Below are positions 8,654 through 18,025 of a stretch of 64,000 nt of DNA, piece after piece. The translations under genes and the position numbers were made by a program. Where the stretch lies: the NCBI GenBank assembly GCA_009693505.1, contig SHXD01000003.1:18401-82400 (forward strand), written 5' to 3'. Each line of letters starts with the position of its first letter. The stretch's first letter is position 1. The notes below the pieces were generated by a model. That model searched no databases. It had not been told where the DNA came from and saw only the letters and a program-made list of their open reading frames with translations. The DNA comes from Limnohabitans sp. GTDB lineage: Bacteria > Pseudomonadota > Gammaproteobacteria > Burkholderiales > Burkholderiaceae_C.

Positions 8654-10111
8654 TTATTCGCCAGACTTGAACAAAGCCGCCACCTTGCGCTTAGGCTTGA
8701 TGTTGGCAGAAATGCCCGTGCGGGAAGCGGTCGTTTTAGGTGACGCTTCCCAAGAGGCCGCTGCAGCTTGCTCCAAGCTAGGAGCCTCGTAGGGTTTCTC
8801 AAAGAAAGGATCTCTTGAGACTTGCGCAGGCCTGAAGCTGCTGCGCCGGTCGCGAGGGGCCTCTTCTTCACGGCGCCGCTCAAAGCCACGCTCGGGTCTT
8901 CTCTCTTCTCGGCGATCGTCACGTCGCTCTTCCCGTCTACCTTCGCTGACATTGCCTCGCGAACGGTCTTCATCCAATGGATAGTTTTCCACTTCAAGTT
9001 TGGTTTTGATGAGCTTTTCAATGTCGGCTACCAAGCGCATGTCGGAGGGTGAGACCAAAGTCACAGACAGTCCCGAGGCGCCAGCACGGCCTGTGCGACC
9101 AATGCGGTGCACGTAATCTTCAGCATTGAAGGGCACATCAAAGTTAAACACCGCAGGTACATCTTTGATGTCAAGTCCGCGGGCTGCCACATCCGTGCAG
9201 ACCAACAAATCGACTTCGCCTTTTTTGAAGGCCTCAAGGGCTTTGAGACGTTCGTCTTGGGACTTGTCACCATGCAAGGCAGCGGTGACCAGACCCTCGC
9301 GCTCAAGAGAGCGCGCCAAACGGGCACAACCCAGTTTGCTGTTGACAAAGATGAAGGCTTGCTTGATGCCGCGCTCGATTAACACGGCTTTCACAACCCT
9401 GCGCTTGTCGTCATCTTGCGCACTGTAAAAACGTTGCTCTACCGTGGAAGCTGTTTCGTTGGGGCGTGCCACTTCAATGGTGACGGGGTCTTGTAAATAG
9501 CTTCCCGCCAAACGCTTGATTTCAGGCGAAAAAGTGGCCGAGAACAAGAGCGTGGTGCGCTGCTTAGGCAAGAAACTGAGGATGCGTTGCAGGTCTGGCA
9601 AGAAGCCGATGTCGAGCATGCGGTCGGCTTCGTCTAGCACCACATATTCCACCTGATTGAGCACCGCGTTTTTGGCTTCAATGTGATCCAGCAAGCGACC
9701 TGGTGTGGCCACCAGAATTTCGACGCCTCGTTTGAGCTCAAGGGTTTGCGGCTTCATGTCCATGCCGCCAAACACCACCGTGCAGCGCATTTGGGTGTAC
9801 TTGGCATACAGCTTGATTTGCTGCGCCACCTGATCGGCCAACTCTCGTGTTGGCAGCAGGACCAAGGCGCGCACAGGATGGCGAGCGGGCGATGTGGACG
9901 TGTTTTCGTGCTTCAAAAGGCGTTGGAGCAGCGGCAGCGAAAAAGCAGCGGTTTTACCGGTACCCGTTTGCGCAGCGCCCATCACGTCTTTCCCGGTCAA
10001 AACCACAGGTATGGCCTGGGCTTGAATGGGGGTCATGGATTCGTAGCCCATTTCGGCTACGGCACGTGCCAGCGGTTCTGCCAGCGATAGATTTGAAAAA
10101 GATGCGGTCAT
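8654..10111 (-). CDS. rhlE: DEAD-box ATP-dependent RNA helicase RhlE-like
   Basis: A 485-residue DEAD-box helicase with all core motifs: TPIQAQAIP (Q motif), AAQTGTGKT (I), PTRELADQ (Ia), TPGR (Ib), DEAD (II), SAT (III), then ARGLD (V) and HRIGRTGR (VI). The C-terminal tail, from about residue 385, is rich in Arg and Glu (EERRDDRREERRPERGF) and then basic (IKPKRKVAALF), the disordered RNA-binding tail seen in RhlE proteins. It would unwind short RNA duplexes in ribosome assembly or RNA decay, commonly needed for growth in the cold. It lies 20 bases downstream of dcd on the same strand. Confidence 0.93.
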   Translation of the reverse strand: MTASFSNLSLAEPLARAVAEMGYESMTPIQAQAIPVVLTGKDVMGAAQTGTGKTAAFSLPLLQRLLKHENTSTSPARHPVRALVLLPTRELADQVAQQIKLYAKYTQMRCTVVFGGMDMKPQTLELKRGVEILVATPGRLLDHIEAKNAVLNQVEYVVLDEADRMLDIGFLPDLQRILSFLPKQRTTLLFSATFSPEIKRLAGSYLQDPVTIEVARPNETASTVEQRFYSAQDDDKRRVVKAVLIERGIKQAFIFVNSKLGCARLARSLEREGLVTAALHGDKSQDERLKALEAFKKGEVDLLVCTDVAARGLDIKDVPAVFNFDVPFNAEDYVHRIGRTGRAGASGLSVTLVSPSDMRLVADIEKLIKTKLEVENYPLDEDRSRGNVSEGRREERRDDRREERRPERGFERRREEEAPRDRRSSFRPAQVSRDPFFEKPYEAPSLEQAAAASWEASPKTTASRTGISANIKPKRKVAALFKSGE

Positions 10112-10131
10112 TAACCCGCTATTGTCGCACT

Positions 10132-10701
10132 TTAAGTCTTGGGTAAAGTGACACCCACTTGGCCTTGGTATTTTCCACCCCGATCCTTGTAGCTGGTCTC
10201 GCAGACTTCGTCGCTTTCAAAGAACAAAACCTGGGCACAACCCTCCCCAGCGTAAATCTTGGCTGGCAGGGGGGTGGTATTGCTGAATTCAAGGGTGACA
10301 TAGCCTTCCCATTCGGGTTCGAAGGGCGTGACGTTCACAATAATCCCGCACCGGGCATAGGTGCTTTTACCCAGGCAAATGGTGAGCACATTGCGGGGAA
10401 TGCGGAAATATTCCAGAGTTCGTGCCAACGCAAAGCTGTTGGGGGGAATGACGCAGACATCGGAATGGATGTCAACAAAGCTTTTTTCGTCGAAATTCTT
10501 GGGGTCGACCACGGTGCTGTAAATGTTGGTGAACACCTTGAATTCAGGAGCGCATCGAATGTCGTAGCCATAACTGCTGGTGCCATAGCTCACAATTTTC
10601 TGGCCGGCGGCGTTTTGACGCACTTGCCCGGGCTCGAAAGGCTCGATCATGCCGTGCTCTTGCGCCATCCGGCGAATCCATTTGTCGCTTTTAATCGTCA
10701 T
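10132..10701 (-). CDS. dcd: dCTP deaminase
   Basis: A 189-residue enzyme that deaminates dCTP to dUTP, the main source of dUMP for thymidylate synthesis in most proteobacteria. Diagnostic segments are [18 protein letters not shown], the substrate-site [12 protein letters not shown] and [17 protein letters not shown] with the catalytic Glu. The start is taken at [12 protein letters not shown], which matches the usual N-terminus of the Burkholderiales form; an open frame extends 25 codons further upstream without family resemblance. The protein is a homotrimer in known members. Confidence 0.95.
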   Translation of the reverse strand: MTIKSDKWIRRMAQEHGMIEPFEPGQVRQNAAGQKIVSYGTSSYGYDIRCAPEFKVFTNIYSTVVDPKNFDEKSFVDIHSDVCVIPPNSFALARTLEYFRIPRNVLTICLGKSTYARCGIIVNVTPFEPEWEGYVTLEFSNTTPLPAKIYAGEGCAQVLFFESDEVCETSYKDRGGKYQGQVGVTLPKT

Positions 10702-10855
10702 CTCTTTGTCTTTCCAACATTCTTTGAGGCAAGCCATCATTGTAAAGTGCCAACTGGGAATGTCAGAACAATTCAAGGCTTGTGTGCGCTCAAACAGTGC
10801 AATTCAGGGTAGTGTGGGCTAAACTTTGGTTCACTTACCCTTCAGAAAAAAAGCC

Positions 10856-11827
10856 ATGAAAAGACGCACCCTGCTTCAAGCCAGTCCCGTGTTGCTGGGC
10901 CTTTCAGGACTTAGCCAAGCCCAGTCGGCCTATCCCAGTAAACCCATTCGGTACATCGTGCCAGTGGCTGCAGGCGGAGGTTCTGACATGGTGGGCCGAG
11001 CGCTGTGTGAGCGCTGGGCCAAAGTGTTGGGCCAATCTGTGGTGGTTGACAACATTGGCGGCGGCGGCGGCGTCATTGCCTCGCAAAATACAGCGCGTGC
11101 GGCCGCTGATGGCTACACCCTCATGCAAGGCTATGTGGCCACCCACGGCACTGCGCCCGCCACTCGCAAATTGCCCTACGACGCAGAGAAAGATTTCACG
11201 CCCATTGGCATGATTGGCTCAACCCCCAATGTGCTGTGCATCAACACCAGCTTGCCACCGCAAAACTTCAAGGCCTTTCTGGACTACGTGAAACAAAACC
11301 CCGGCCGCCTGTCTTATGGCTCTGCAGGCGCAGGGTCATTAACCCATCTGGCGGCAGAGTTGTTCAAATTGCAAACCAACAGCTTTATGGTGCACATTCC
11401 CTACCGAGGCATTGCACCTGCCATCACTGACCTCATTGGTGGTCAAACGCAGTTGATGTTTCCTGGCTTGGCCGCGGCATTGCCGCATATTCGAAGCGGC
11501 CGCATCCGTGCATTGGCAGTCACAGGCACCAAGCGCCACCCGCAAGTCAAGGACATTCCCACTTTAGAAGAGATGGGCCTCAAGGGCTTTGATGCCCAGC
11601 AATGGTATGGCGTTGTTGGGCCTGCCAACATGCCGGCCGCCATTGTCAAAACACTGAACGATGCCATGCTGACTGTTTTGGCACAGCCCGATTTCAAAGA
11701 AAAATTAAGCTCTGAAGCGGTAGAGCTCATGCCTATGAAGCCTGCAGAATTTGCAGCCTACATGAAGGCCGACTTGGCCCGCTGGACCCAATTGGCCAAG
11801 ACTCGAAATATTCAGCTAGATGGCTAG
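10856..11827 (+). CDS. Solitary Bug/TctC-type periplasmic binding protein
   Basis: A 323-residue Bug-family binding protein. The N-terminus MKRRTLLQASPVLLGLSGLSQAQ is a twin-basic signal peptide. It is followed by the family start YPSKPIRYIVPVAAGGGSD, the loop that holds the ligand carboxylate, and by DNIGGGGGVIASQ. It has no tctA or tctB neighbour. Burkholderiales genomes are known to carry many such orphan Bug genes, which are thought to share transporters or act as sensors. The ATG at 10856 is preferred to the TTG at 10826 because the signal peptide then begins normally. The ligand is unknown. Confidence 0.9.
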   Translation: MKRRTLLQASPVLLGLSGLSQAQSAYPSKPIRYIVPVAAGGGSDMVGRALCERWAKVLGQSVVVDNIGGGGGVIASQNTARAAADGYTLMQGYVATHGTAPATRKLPYDAEKDFTPIGMIGSTPNVLCINTSLPPQNFKAFLDYVKQNPGRLSYGSAGAGSLTHLAAELFKLQTNSFMVHIPYRGIAPAITDLIGGQTQLMFPGLAAALPHIRSGRIRALAVTGTKRHPQVKDIPTLEEMGLKGFDAQQWYGVVGPANMPAAIVKTLNDAMLTVLAQPDFKEKLSSEAVELMPMKPAEFAAYMKADLARWTQLAKTRNIQLDG

Positions 11828-11847
11828 CATGTCATGACACTGAACTT

Positions 11848-11876
11848 AAAGCCTGCCTTGAAACGCAGGCTTTTTT
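11848..11876 (+). terminator. Rho-independent terminator after the Bug-family gene
   Basis: The stem AAAGCCTGC / GCAGGCTTT with an eight-base loop is followed by a T run. It lies 20 bases after the stop at 11827 and separates this gene from the convergent BMP gene that ends at 11894. Confidence 0.85.
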
Positions 11877-11893
11877 GTTTCAGTCATTTCACA

Positions 11894-12988
11894 TCAGGGA
11901 TTGATTTTTCCCATCACACCCGCCACACCGTAGTTCATGTTCAAAATTTGAACATCGCTGAGTTTCTGCCCAGCTGCCACAATGGCTTTGCCTTCGTTGT
12001 CGGCAATGGGTCCTTGAAATGGGTGGCGTTTGCCCTGCGCAATGTCTTGCTGTAACTTCACAATTTCATCGCGTACTTTGGCAGGCAACTTGGGGCCAAA
12101 ATCGCCGACGCGAATCATGCCCTCCTTCAACCCGGCCCACACATTGCCACTGCGCCACTGGCCCTTTTGCACATCAGTCACGCGCTGTGTGTAATAAGCG
12201 CCCCACTCATGCGTGACCGCCATCAACTGAGCCTCAGGCGCTACTTTGCGCATGTCTGAGTGATAGGCAATGGCCATCTTGCCGCGTTCTTGGGCCGCCA
12301 CCATCACCGCATTGGAGGCCGTGTGAAATGTGATTACATCCACCGACTGATTGAACAATGCAAAGGCCGCGTCGCGCTCCTTGACCGGATCAAACCATGA
12401 GTTCAACCAAATTACTTTCACTTGGGCCTTGGGGTTCACTGAGCGCATGCCTAGAGTAAATGCATTCAAGCCTTGTAGCACTTCAGGAATAGGAAAGCCC
12501 GCTACATACCCCGCCACATTGGATTGCGTCATGCGCCCTGCTGCCACACCCGCCAAATAACGGCCCTCGTAATAGCGCGCGTTGGCCACAGACACATTCA
12601 CATCGGTTTTGTAGCCTGTGATCGACTCAAACTTCACATTGGGAAACTCTTTGGCCACCTTGAGCGTAGGTTCCATGTAGCCAAAGCTGGTGGTGAAAAT
12701 CACATCGTGACCCTGTTGTGCCAAATCGCGCACCACACGCTCTGAGTCAGCGCCCTCTGCCACGTTGTCTACAACGGTGGTTTTAACGGCAGCGCCCAAG
12801 GCCTTTTCAACAGCTTTACGACCTTGGTCGTGCTGGTGCGTCCAGCCCGCATCAAATACAGGCGTGACATACACAAAAGCGGCTTTGACAGCGCTTTTAG
12901 CAGCTGGCGGCGAAGGCTCAGCGGCAAGGGATGGAATGGGCGAAAAAAAGCAGGCGGCCGCAATAGCGGCTGCGAGGTTTTTGTACAT
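11894..12988 (-). CDS. BMP-family ABC transporter binding protein (orphan copy)
   Basis: A 364-residue periplasmic protein of the Bmp/PnrA/Med family. The signal peptide (MYKNLAAAIAAACFF) appears to be cut near SLAAEP; there is no clear lipobox. The mature protein begins AAFVYVTPVFDAGWTHQHDQG and contains the ligand-pocket segment VIFTTSFGYMEPTLKVA. It is a clear paralogue of the binding protein at 15940-17061: both share VIFxTxFGYMxPxLKVA and an AxVKVxWLNxWFxPxKExxAA-type region. No permease or ATPase is adjacent, so it may use the importer encoded at 17105-20596. Members bind nucleosides or purines; this ligand is unproven. Confidence 0.88.
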   Translation of the reverse strand: MYKNLAAAIAAACFFSPIPSLAAEPSPPAAKSAVKAAFVYVTPVFDAGWTHQHDQGRKAVEKALGAAVKTTVVDNVAEGADSERVVRDLAQQGHDVIFTTSFGYMEPTLKVAKEFPNVKFESITGYKTDVNVSVANARYYEGRYLAGVAAGRMTQSNVAGYVAGFPIPEVLQGLNAFTLGMRSVNPKAQVKVIWLNSWFDPVKERDAAFALFNQSVDVITFHTASNAVMVAAQERGKMAIAYHSDMRKVAPEAQLMAVTHEWGAYYTQRVTDVQKGQWRSGNVWAGLKEGMIRVGDFGPKLPAKVRDEIVKLQQDIAQGKRHPFQGPIADNEGKAIVAAGQKLSDVQILNMNYGVAGVMGKINP

Positions 12989-13111
12989 GGTAGTCCTCTA
13001 CATGGCGCCGGTTGAACAAAATAAATACCCGCCGGCGCGCAGGTGTTCAGTGCGTATTCTAAAGCAGGTGTATAAAGTTTCTTTTTCGTTGTTTCAAAGA
13101 AGTGCCCTGTC

Positions 13112-15856
13112 ATGCGTTCAAAACCTATTTCTCGTTGGATTCAAATTGCCTTCATTTCAGCAAGTTGCGTACTGCCTTTTGCGGGATGGTCACAAAGCGC
13201 GGCCTCAGCTTTAAAAGCAGTCACGCAGGTAGAAGGTATTACTGAATACCGACTGAGCAATGGTTTGCGCGTGTTGTTGGCGCCCGATGCGTCCAAGCCC
13301 ACCACCACTGTGAACATCACTTATTTGGTGGGCAGCCGCCATGAAAATTATGGTGAGACCGGCATGGCGCATTTGCTAGAGCACATGGTGTTCAAAGGCA
13401 CAACTTCACGCGGCAATGTATTTGAGGAGTTGGGAAAGCGCGGCATACAATTCAATGGCACCACCTTCTACGATCGCACCAATTACTACGAAACCTTTCC
13501 TGCCAATCCTGATAATTTGAAATGGGCTCTTGAGATGGAAGCTGATCGCATGGTCAACAGCCTCATTGCGCGTAAAGATTTAGACACCGAGTTTTCAGTG
13601 GTTCGCAATGAAATGGAAAGCGGCGAAAACAACCCCCACATGATGCTCTGGCAGCGCATGGCCTCTACAGCTTTTGATTGGCACAACTATGGCAAGAGCA
13701 CCATAGGCGCGCGCACCGATGTTGAAAACGTCAAGATTGAAAACCTTCAAAATTTTTACCGCAAGTACTACCAACCCGACAATGCCGTTTTATTGGTAGC
13801 TGGCAAATTTGAGGTCACTCCTACTTTGGAAGTCATTCAAAAAGTATTTGGTGCCATCCCTAAACCGACACGCGTCATAGAGCCCACCTACACACAAGAT
13901 CCTGTGCAAGATGGCGGCAGAGAAGTCACTGTGCGCAGAACGGGGGATACACAGTTATCAGCTGTTCTCTACCACACTGCGGCTGGCAGTCACATTGAAG
14001 CTGCGGCCATGGCCGCCTTAAGCGAGGTATTGGCAGGCACGCCCAATGGTCGACTTCACAAAAATTTAGTCGAGAAAAAACTGGCTGTGAATGTCAGCCC
14101 ATGGAATTTTGACTTGGCCGAAAGAGGCTACATCGTGTTCATGGCCGAATTGAATAAAACTCAAAATTTACAGGAAGCTCGAAAAGTTTTGTTGGCAGAA
14201 CTTGAAGGCCTTCAACAAAATCCTGTCACCGAAGAAGAATTTAAACGTGCCAAGGCAGGCTTGCTCAGTGAAATTGACAAAACAATCAACGACCCACAAA
14301 AGTTGGCTGTACAAATGTCCGAGTCAATTGCCAATGGCGACTGGCGCTTGTTTTTCCTTCAACGCGATCGGATTGAAAATTTAAAAGCAACTGACTTGCA
14401 AGCTGTAGGCTTGAACTTCTTCAAGGAAAGCAATCGCACCTTAGGTCAGTTCATTCCGACAGCCACACCCGATCGCATCAAAATGCCCGAGGCTGTTGAT
14501 GTTGCAAAGCTGGTGGCCGACTACAAAGGGAAGGCTGCAGCCACTGAAGGCGAAGTGTTTGACATCAGTCCAGCCAACATTGAAAAGCGCACCCAAAGAC
14601 TGGCCTTGGCCAGCGGCATGAAGCTTATCTTCACACCCAAGAAAACGCGTGGCGAAACTGTCAGTGGGGTCTTTACTTTGCGCTTCGGCGATGAAGCAAG
14701 CCTGTTTAACCAAGCCACCACGTCTAACCTCACGGCCAGCTTGCTCATGCGAGGCGCAGGAAATTTGCAACGCTCTGAAATCTCAGCCAAATTGGATGAA
14801 CTCAAAACTCAAATTGAAGTCAGTGGTGGCGGACAAACCGTGACGGTTAGGTTTGATTCACTGCGGAAAAACCTACCTGAAGTACTCAACTTGGTTCGAG
14901 ACATTTTACGCAAGCCCATCTTGGCTGAAAAAGAATTTGAATTGTTGGTTCAAGAGGGCACTGCTGGCCTTGAAAGCCAACGCAGCGAACCCAATGCCAT
15001 GGGCTCGCAAGCCATGGCGCTGGCGCTTGACGTTTACAAGAAAGGCGACATTCGCGCTGCCCGCAGTTTGGATGAGTCCATTGCGACGCTCAAAGCGGCC
15101 AAGCTTGAACAAGTCAAACAGTTTCACAGCAGCTATTACGGCGCCAGCCACAGCGAGTTCGCCTTGGTAGGCGACTTTGACAGCGACGCAATCAAGTCTC
15201 AGATCACACAACTCTTTGGTGACTGGAAAAGCCCTAAAGCCCATACACGCTTAAAGGCTGAAAGCAAAGCGGCCAAGCCAGGCGCCACTCAATTAGAAGC
15301 GCCCGACAAAGCCAATGCTTTCTTTTTGGCGGGCTTGCCTTTGTTGCTTCAAGACACACAAACAGACTTTGTGCCCTTGCAATTGGCCAACCGCGTATTG
15401 GGCGGCGGCGTCAAATCGCGCCTACTTGACCGCTTACGCCAAAAAGATGGCTTGAGCTACGCCGCTGGCAGCCAACTCAGCGCCAGTTCGTTTGAACCTT
15501 CAGGCATGTGGGTGCTGTACGCCATTTATGCACCGCAAAATCTGGCTAAATTAAAGGCGGGTGTGCAAGAAGAATTGGCCAAGTTTGTCAAAGACGGAAT
15601 CACCGCTGAGGAGCTGACAGATGCCAAAAAAGGCTGGCAAGAAGAACGCAAAATAAGCCGTGCGCAAGATCGTGCCTTAGCAGCGGGTCATGTGGCGCAA
15701 ACTGCAGCCAACCGAACGCTGGTCTTTGTTGAAAAAGTGGACGCTCAAATTGAAGCCATCACTTTAGAAGAAGTTAACGCTGCCATTCGCAAGACTTTAG
15801 ACCCTTCCAAATTTTTCAATGTGTATGCAGGAGACTTTGCAGCAGCTAAAAAGTAA
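13112..15856 (+). CDS. M16-family zinc metallopeptidase, periplasmic
   Basis: A 914-residue, two-lobed M16 (pitrilysin/insulinase-like) peptidase. A signal peptide ends near WSQSA (residue 29). The N-terminal lobe carries the inverted zinc motif HLLEH (His87, Glu90, His91), and the third ligand Glu is expected in EFSVVRNEMESGE. The C-terminal lobe has the same fold pattern but no HxxEH, as usual for the structural half. Such enzymes degrade short peptides inside a closed chamber, here in the periplasm. It is flanked on both sides by BMP binding-protein genes but has its own promoter space and its own terminator. Confidence 0.93.
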   Translation: MRSKPISRWIQIAFISASCVLPFAGWSQSAASALKAVTQVEGITEYRLSNGLRVLLAPDASKPTTTVNITYLVGSRHENYGETGMAHLLEHMVFKGTTSRGNVFEELGKRGIQFNGTTFYDRTNYYETFPANPDNLKWALEMEADRMVNSLIARKDLDTEFSVVRNEMESGENNPHMMLWQRMASTAFDWHNYGKSTIGARTDVENVKIENLQNFYRKYYQPDNAVLLVAGKFEVTPTLEVIQKVFGAIPKPTRVIEPTYTQDPVQDGGREVTVRRTGDTQLSAVLYHTAAGSHIEAAAMAALSEVLAGTPNGRLHKNLVEKKLAVNVSPWNFDLAERGYIVFMAELNKTQNLQEARKVLLAELEGLQQNPVTEEEFKRAKAGLLSEIDKTINDPQKLAVQMSESIANGDWRLFFLQRDRIENLKATDLQAVGLNFFKESNRTLGQFIPTATPDRIKMPEAVDVAKLVADYKGKAAATEGEVFDISPANIEKRTQRLALASGMKLIFTPKKTRGETVSGVFTLRFGDEASLFNQATTSNLTASLLMRGAGNLQRSEISAKLDELKTQIEVSGGGQTVTVRFDSLRKNLPEVLNLVRDILRKPILAEKEFELLVQEGTAGLESQRSEPNAMGSQAMALALDVYKKGDIRAARSLDESIATLKAAKLEQVKQFHSSYYGASHSEFALVGDFDSDAIKSQITQLFGDWKSPKAHTRLKAESKAAKPGATQLEAPDKANAFFLAGLPLLLQDTQTDFVPLQLANRVLGGGVKSRLLDRLRQKDGLSYAAGSQLSASSFEPSGMWVLYAIYAPQNLAKLKAGVQEELAKFVKDGITAEELTDAKKGWQEERKISRAQDRALAAGHVAQTAANRTLVFVEKVDAQIEAITLEEVNAAIRKTLDPSKFFNVYAGDFAAAKK

Positions 15857-15876
15857 ACCATACCAAGACACTATAA

Positions 15877-15908
15877 AAAAGCCGCTCTTCGTACGAAGAG
15901 CGGCTTTT
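15877..15908. terminator. Bidirectional Rho-independent terminator
   Basis: A perfect 24-base palindrome at 15881-15904 (GCCGCTCTTCGT and its complement) has an A run on its left and a T run on its right. It lies between the convergent M16 peptidase and BMP genes and should end transcription from both sides. Confidence 0.92.
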
Positions 15909-15939
15909 AAACTTTCAGCAACCGTTAAGTTGCGATTGA

Positions 15940-17061
15940 TCAGTTAGGCACTTTGCCTTCCACGCCTTTAACGTAGAACTTGATACCGCCTAAGAACTTG
16001 TCGTCAGCAACAACATCTTTGGCCAATACTTCTTTGCCATCTTGTCCCACGATAGGACCTTTCCAGATAGCGAAGCTACCGTCTTTCAAGCCAGCCTTGA
16101 TTTCGTCAACGCGCTTCTTGATGTCGTCAGGCACATCGGTTGCCACATTCACCATGTCGATGGCGCCTTCTTTCACGCCCCACCAGCTTTGGCCTGTCGT
16201 CCATTTGCCATCAAGGGCTTCACCCACGGACTTGATGTAGTAAGGCGCCCAGTTGATCACTGCCGAGCCCAAGTGAGCCTTAGGACCATAGGCTGTCATG
16301 TCAGAGTCCCAACCGAAAGCGCGCTTGCCCATTTTTTCGGCAGTTTGCAAAACGGCAGAAGAGTCGGTGTTTTGCATCAATACGTCAGCGCCACCGTTGA
16401 TGAGGGCCGTGGCTGCTTCTGTTTCCTTTGGGGGATTGAACCACTCGTTGATCCAAACCACTTTGGTCTTCACTTTAGGGTTGACAGATTGCGCACCCAT
16501 TGTGAAGGTGTTGATGTTGCGAATGACTTCAGGAATTGGAATGGAAGCCACAACACCCAAGGTGTTTGTTTTGGTCATCTTGCCAGCAATCACGCCCGCC
16601 ATGTACGCACCTTCATAGGTACGGCTGTCGTAGGTGCGCAGGTTATCGGCTGTTTTGTAACCAGTGGCATGTTCAAACTTGATTTCTTTGTTGTCTGCGG
16701 CCACTTTGAGCATGGGATCCATGTAACCAAATGTGGTGCCGAAGATCACTTTGTTGCCTTGGCTGGCCAAGTCGCGGAAGTTGCGCTCGGCATCGGCGCT
16801 TTCTGGCACTTTTTCAACAAAGGTGGTGACGATCTTGTCGCCAAATTGTTTTTCTAGTTCTTTGCGCGCGTTGTCGTGTGCAAATGTCCAGCCACCGTCG
16901 CCCACTGGGCCAACATAGACAAAGGCCACTTTAAGGGGCTCAGCTTTAGGTGCTGCTGCAGGTTTTGCTTCTTCTTTTTTGCCGCAGGCCACGAGAGCGG
17001 CAGCAGTGACCAAAGAAATGGCGGCGATTTTGAGAATCGAACGCTTGTTCAGAACTGTCAT
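15940..17061 (-). CDS. BMP-family lipoprotein, ABC importer binding subunit
   Basis: A 373-residue binding protein with a lipoprotein signal (AALVACGKKEE, lipobox VAC with Cys26), so it is membrane-anchored in the periplasm. The mature part begins KVAFVYVGPVGDGGWTFAHD and includes VIFGTTFGYMDPMLKVA. It is the last gene of an ATPase-permease-permease-binding protein operon, 43 bases after the second permease. BMP-type importers studied in other bacteria take up nucleosides. The adjacency to glycerate kinase and 8-oxoguanine deaminase genes favours a purine base or nucleoside here, as inference. Confidence 0.92.
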   Translation of the reverse strand: MTVLNKRSILKIAAISLVTAAALVACGKKEEAKPAAAPKAEPLKVAFVYVGPVGDGGWTFAHDNARKELEKQFGDKIVTTFVEKVPESADAERNFRDLASQGNKVIFGTTFGYMDPMLKVAADNKEIKFEHATGYKTADNLRTYDSRTYEGAYMAGVIAGKMTKTNTLGVVASIPIPEVIRNINTFTMGAQSVNPKVKTKVVWINEWFNPPKETEAATALINGGADVLMQNTDSSAVLQTAEKMGKRAFGWDSDMTAYGPKAHLGSAVINWAPYYIKSVGEALDGKWTTGQSWWGVKEGAIDMVNVATDVPDDIKKRVDEIKAGLKDGSFAIWKGPIVGQDGKEVLAKDVVADDKFLGGIKFYVKGVEGKVPN

Positions 17062-17104
17062 GAAATTTCCTTTGTTGGATGGACTGGGTTGGACGAAAAA
17101 AGCA

Positions 17105-18025
17105 TTATGAACTGGGATGAAAGGGTTTGCCTAGCGATGCTGGCATATTGACCCGAATCCAAGCAGGATTTCGTGAGATCAAGGCCAACACCACAATGGT
17201 CGCTAAATAAGGCAAGGCTGAAAGCAACTGGCTGGGCACTTGCACACCCAAACCCTGTAAATGAAACTGCAGCATGGTCACCCCGCCAAACAGGTAAGCA
17301 CCAAGCAATATGCGAGCCGGTCGCCAGGTTGCAAAAGTGGTCAAAGCCAATGCAATCCAGCCCTTGCCGGCCACCATGCCCTCTACCCACAAGGGCGTGT
17401 AGACAACCGAGATGTAGGCACCCGACAGACCGCACAAAGCACCGCCCACCATGACGGCCAAAAAACGAATTCGGCGGACTGAATAACCGAGCGCATGCGC
17501 CGATTCGGGAGATTCACCGACCGAGCGCAGCACCAAACCTGTGCGCGTTTTGTACAAAAACCAAATGAGTGCCATGACAAAAGCAATCACCCCGTAAACC
17601 AGCGGGTGTTGTTTGAAGAAGGCAGCACCTACAAGGGGAATATCAGCCAAGAAAGGTATTTCATACTGAGCCCGCGGAGGCAGTTTTTCTTGCACATACG
17701 AAATACCCACAAACGCTGAAAAGCCCACCCCAAACAAACTCAATGCCAAACCTGTGGCGTACTGATTGGTGCCAAGGTAAATCACCATGACCCCAAAAAT
17801 GGCACCCAGCAAGGCGCCGGCCCCCATGCCTGCCAAGAAGCCCACCAAATCGCTGCCGGTGTGCACCACTGCGGCAAAACCAGCAATCGCTGCGCACAGC
17901 ATCATGCCCTCGGCACCTAAATTAACGACACCCACTTTTTCATTGATGAGCAAACCCAAGGCGGCGATGGCCAGCACAGTGCCTGCATTCAAAGTAGCTG
18001 CTATGAGCAATGCATACGACTCCAT
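17105..18025 (-). CDS. ABC importer permease 2 (nucleoside/BMP type)
   Basis: A 306-residue inner-membrane permease of the BPD_transp_2 (branched-chain/ribose) class with about eight to nine spans. It contains the conserved loop LINEKVGVVNLGAEGMML near residues 28-45, which contacts the ATPase, and VGESPESAHALGYSV. The start at 18025 is fixed by a TGATG overlap with the stop of the preceding permease; an upstream in-frame ATG would overlap that gene further. It pairs with the permease at 18025-19089 as a heterodimer. Confidence 0.92.
   Translation of the reverse strand: MESYALLIAATLNAGTVLAIAALGLLINEKVGVVNLGAEGMMLCAAIAGFAAVVHTGSDLVGFLAGMGAGALLGAIFGVMVIYLGTNQYATGLALSLFGVGFSAFVGISYVQEKLPPRAQYEIPFLADIPLVGAAFFKQHPLVYGVIAFVMALIWFLYKTRTGLVLRSVGESPESAHALGYSVRRIRFLAVMVGGALCGLSGAYISVVYTPLWVEGMVAGKGWIALALTTFATWRPARILLGAYLFGGVTMLQFHLQGLGVQVPSQLLSALPYLATIVVLALISRNPAWIRVNMPASLGKPFHPSS

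Noticed and set aside
16042..16857. Long plus-strand open frame opposite the BMP lipoprotein gene.
   Set aside because: Shadow of the well-supported minus-strand gene; composition rich in His, Cys and Phe.
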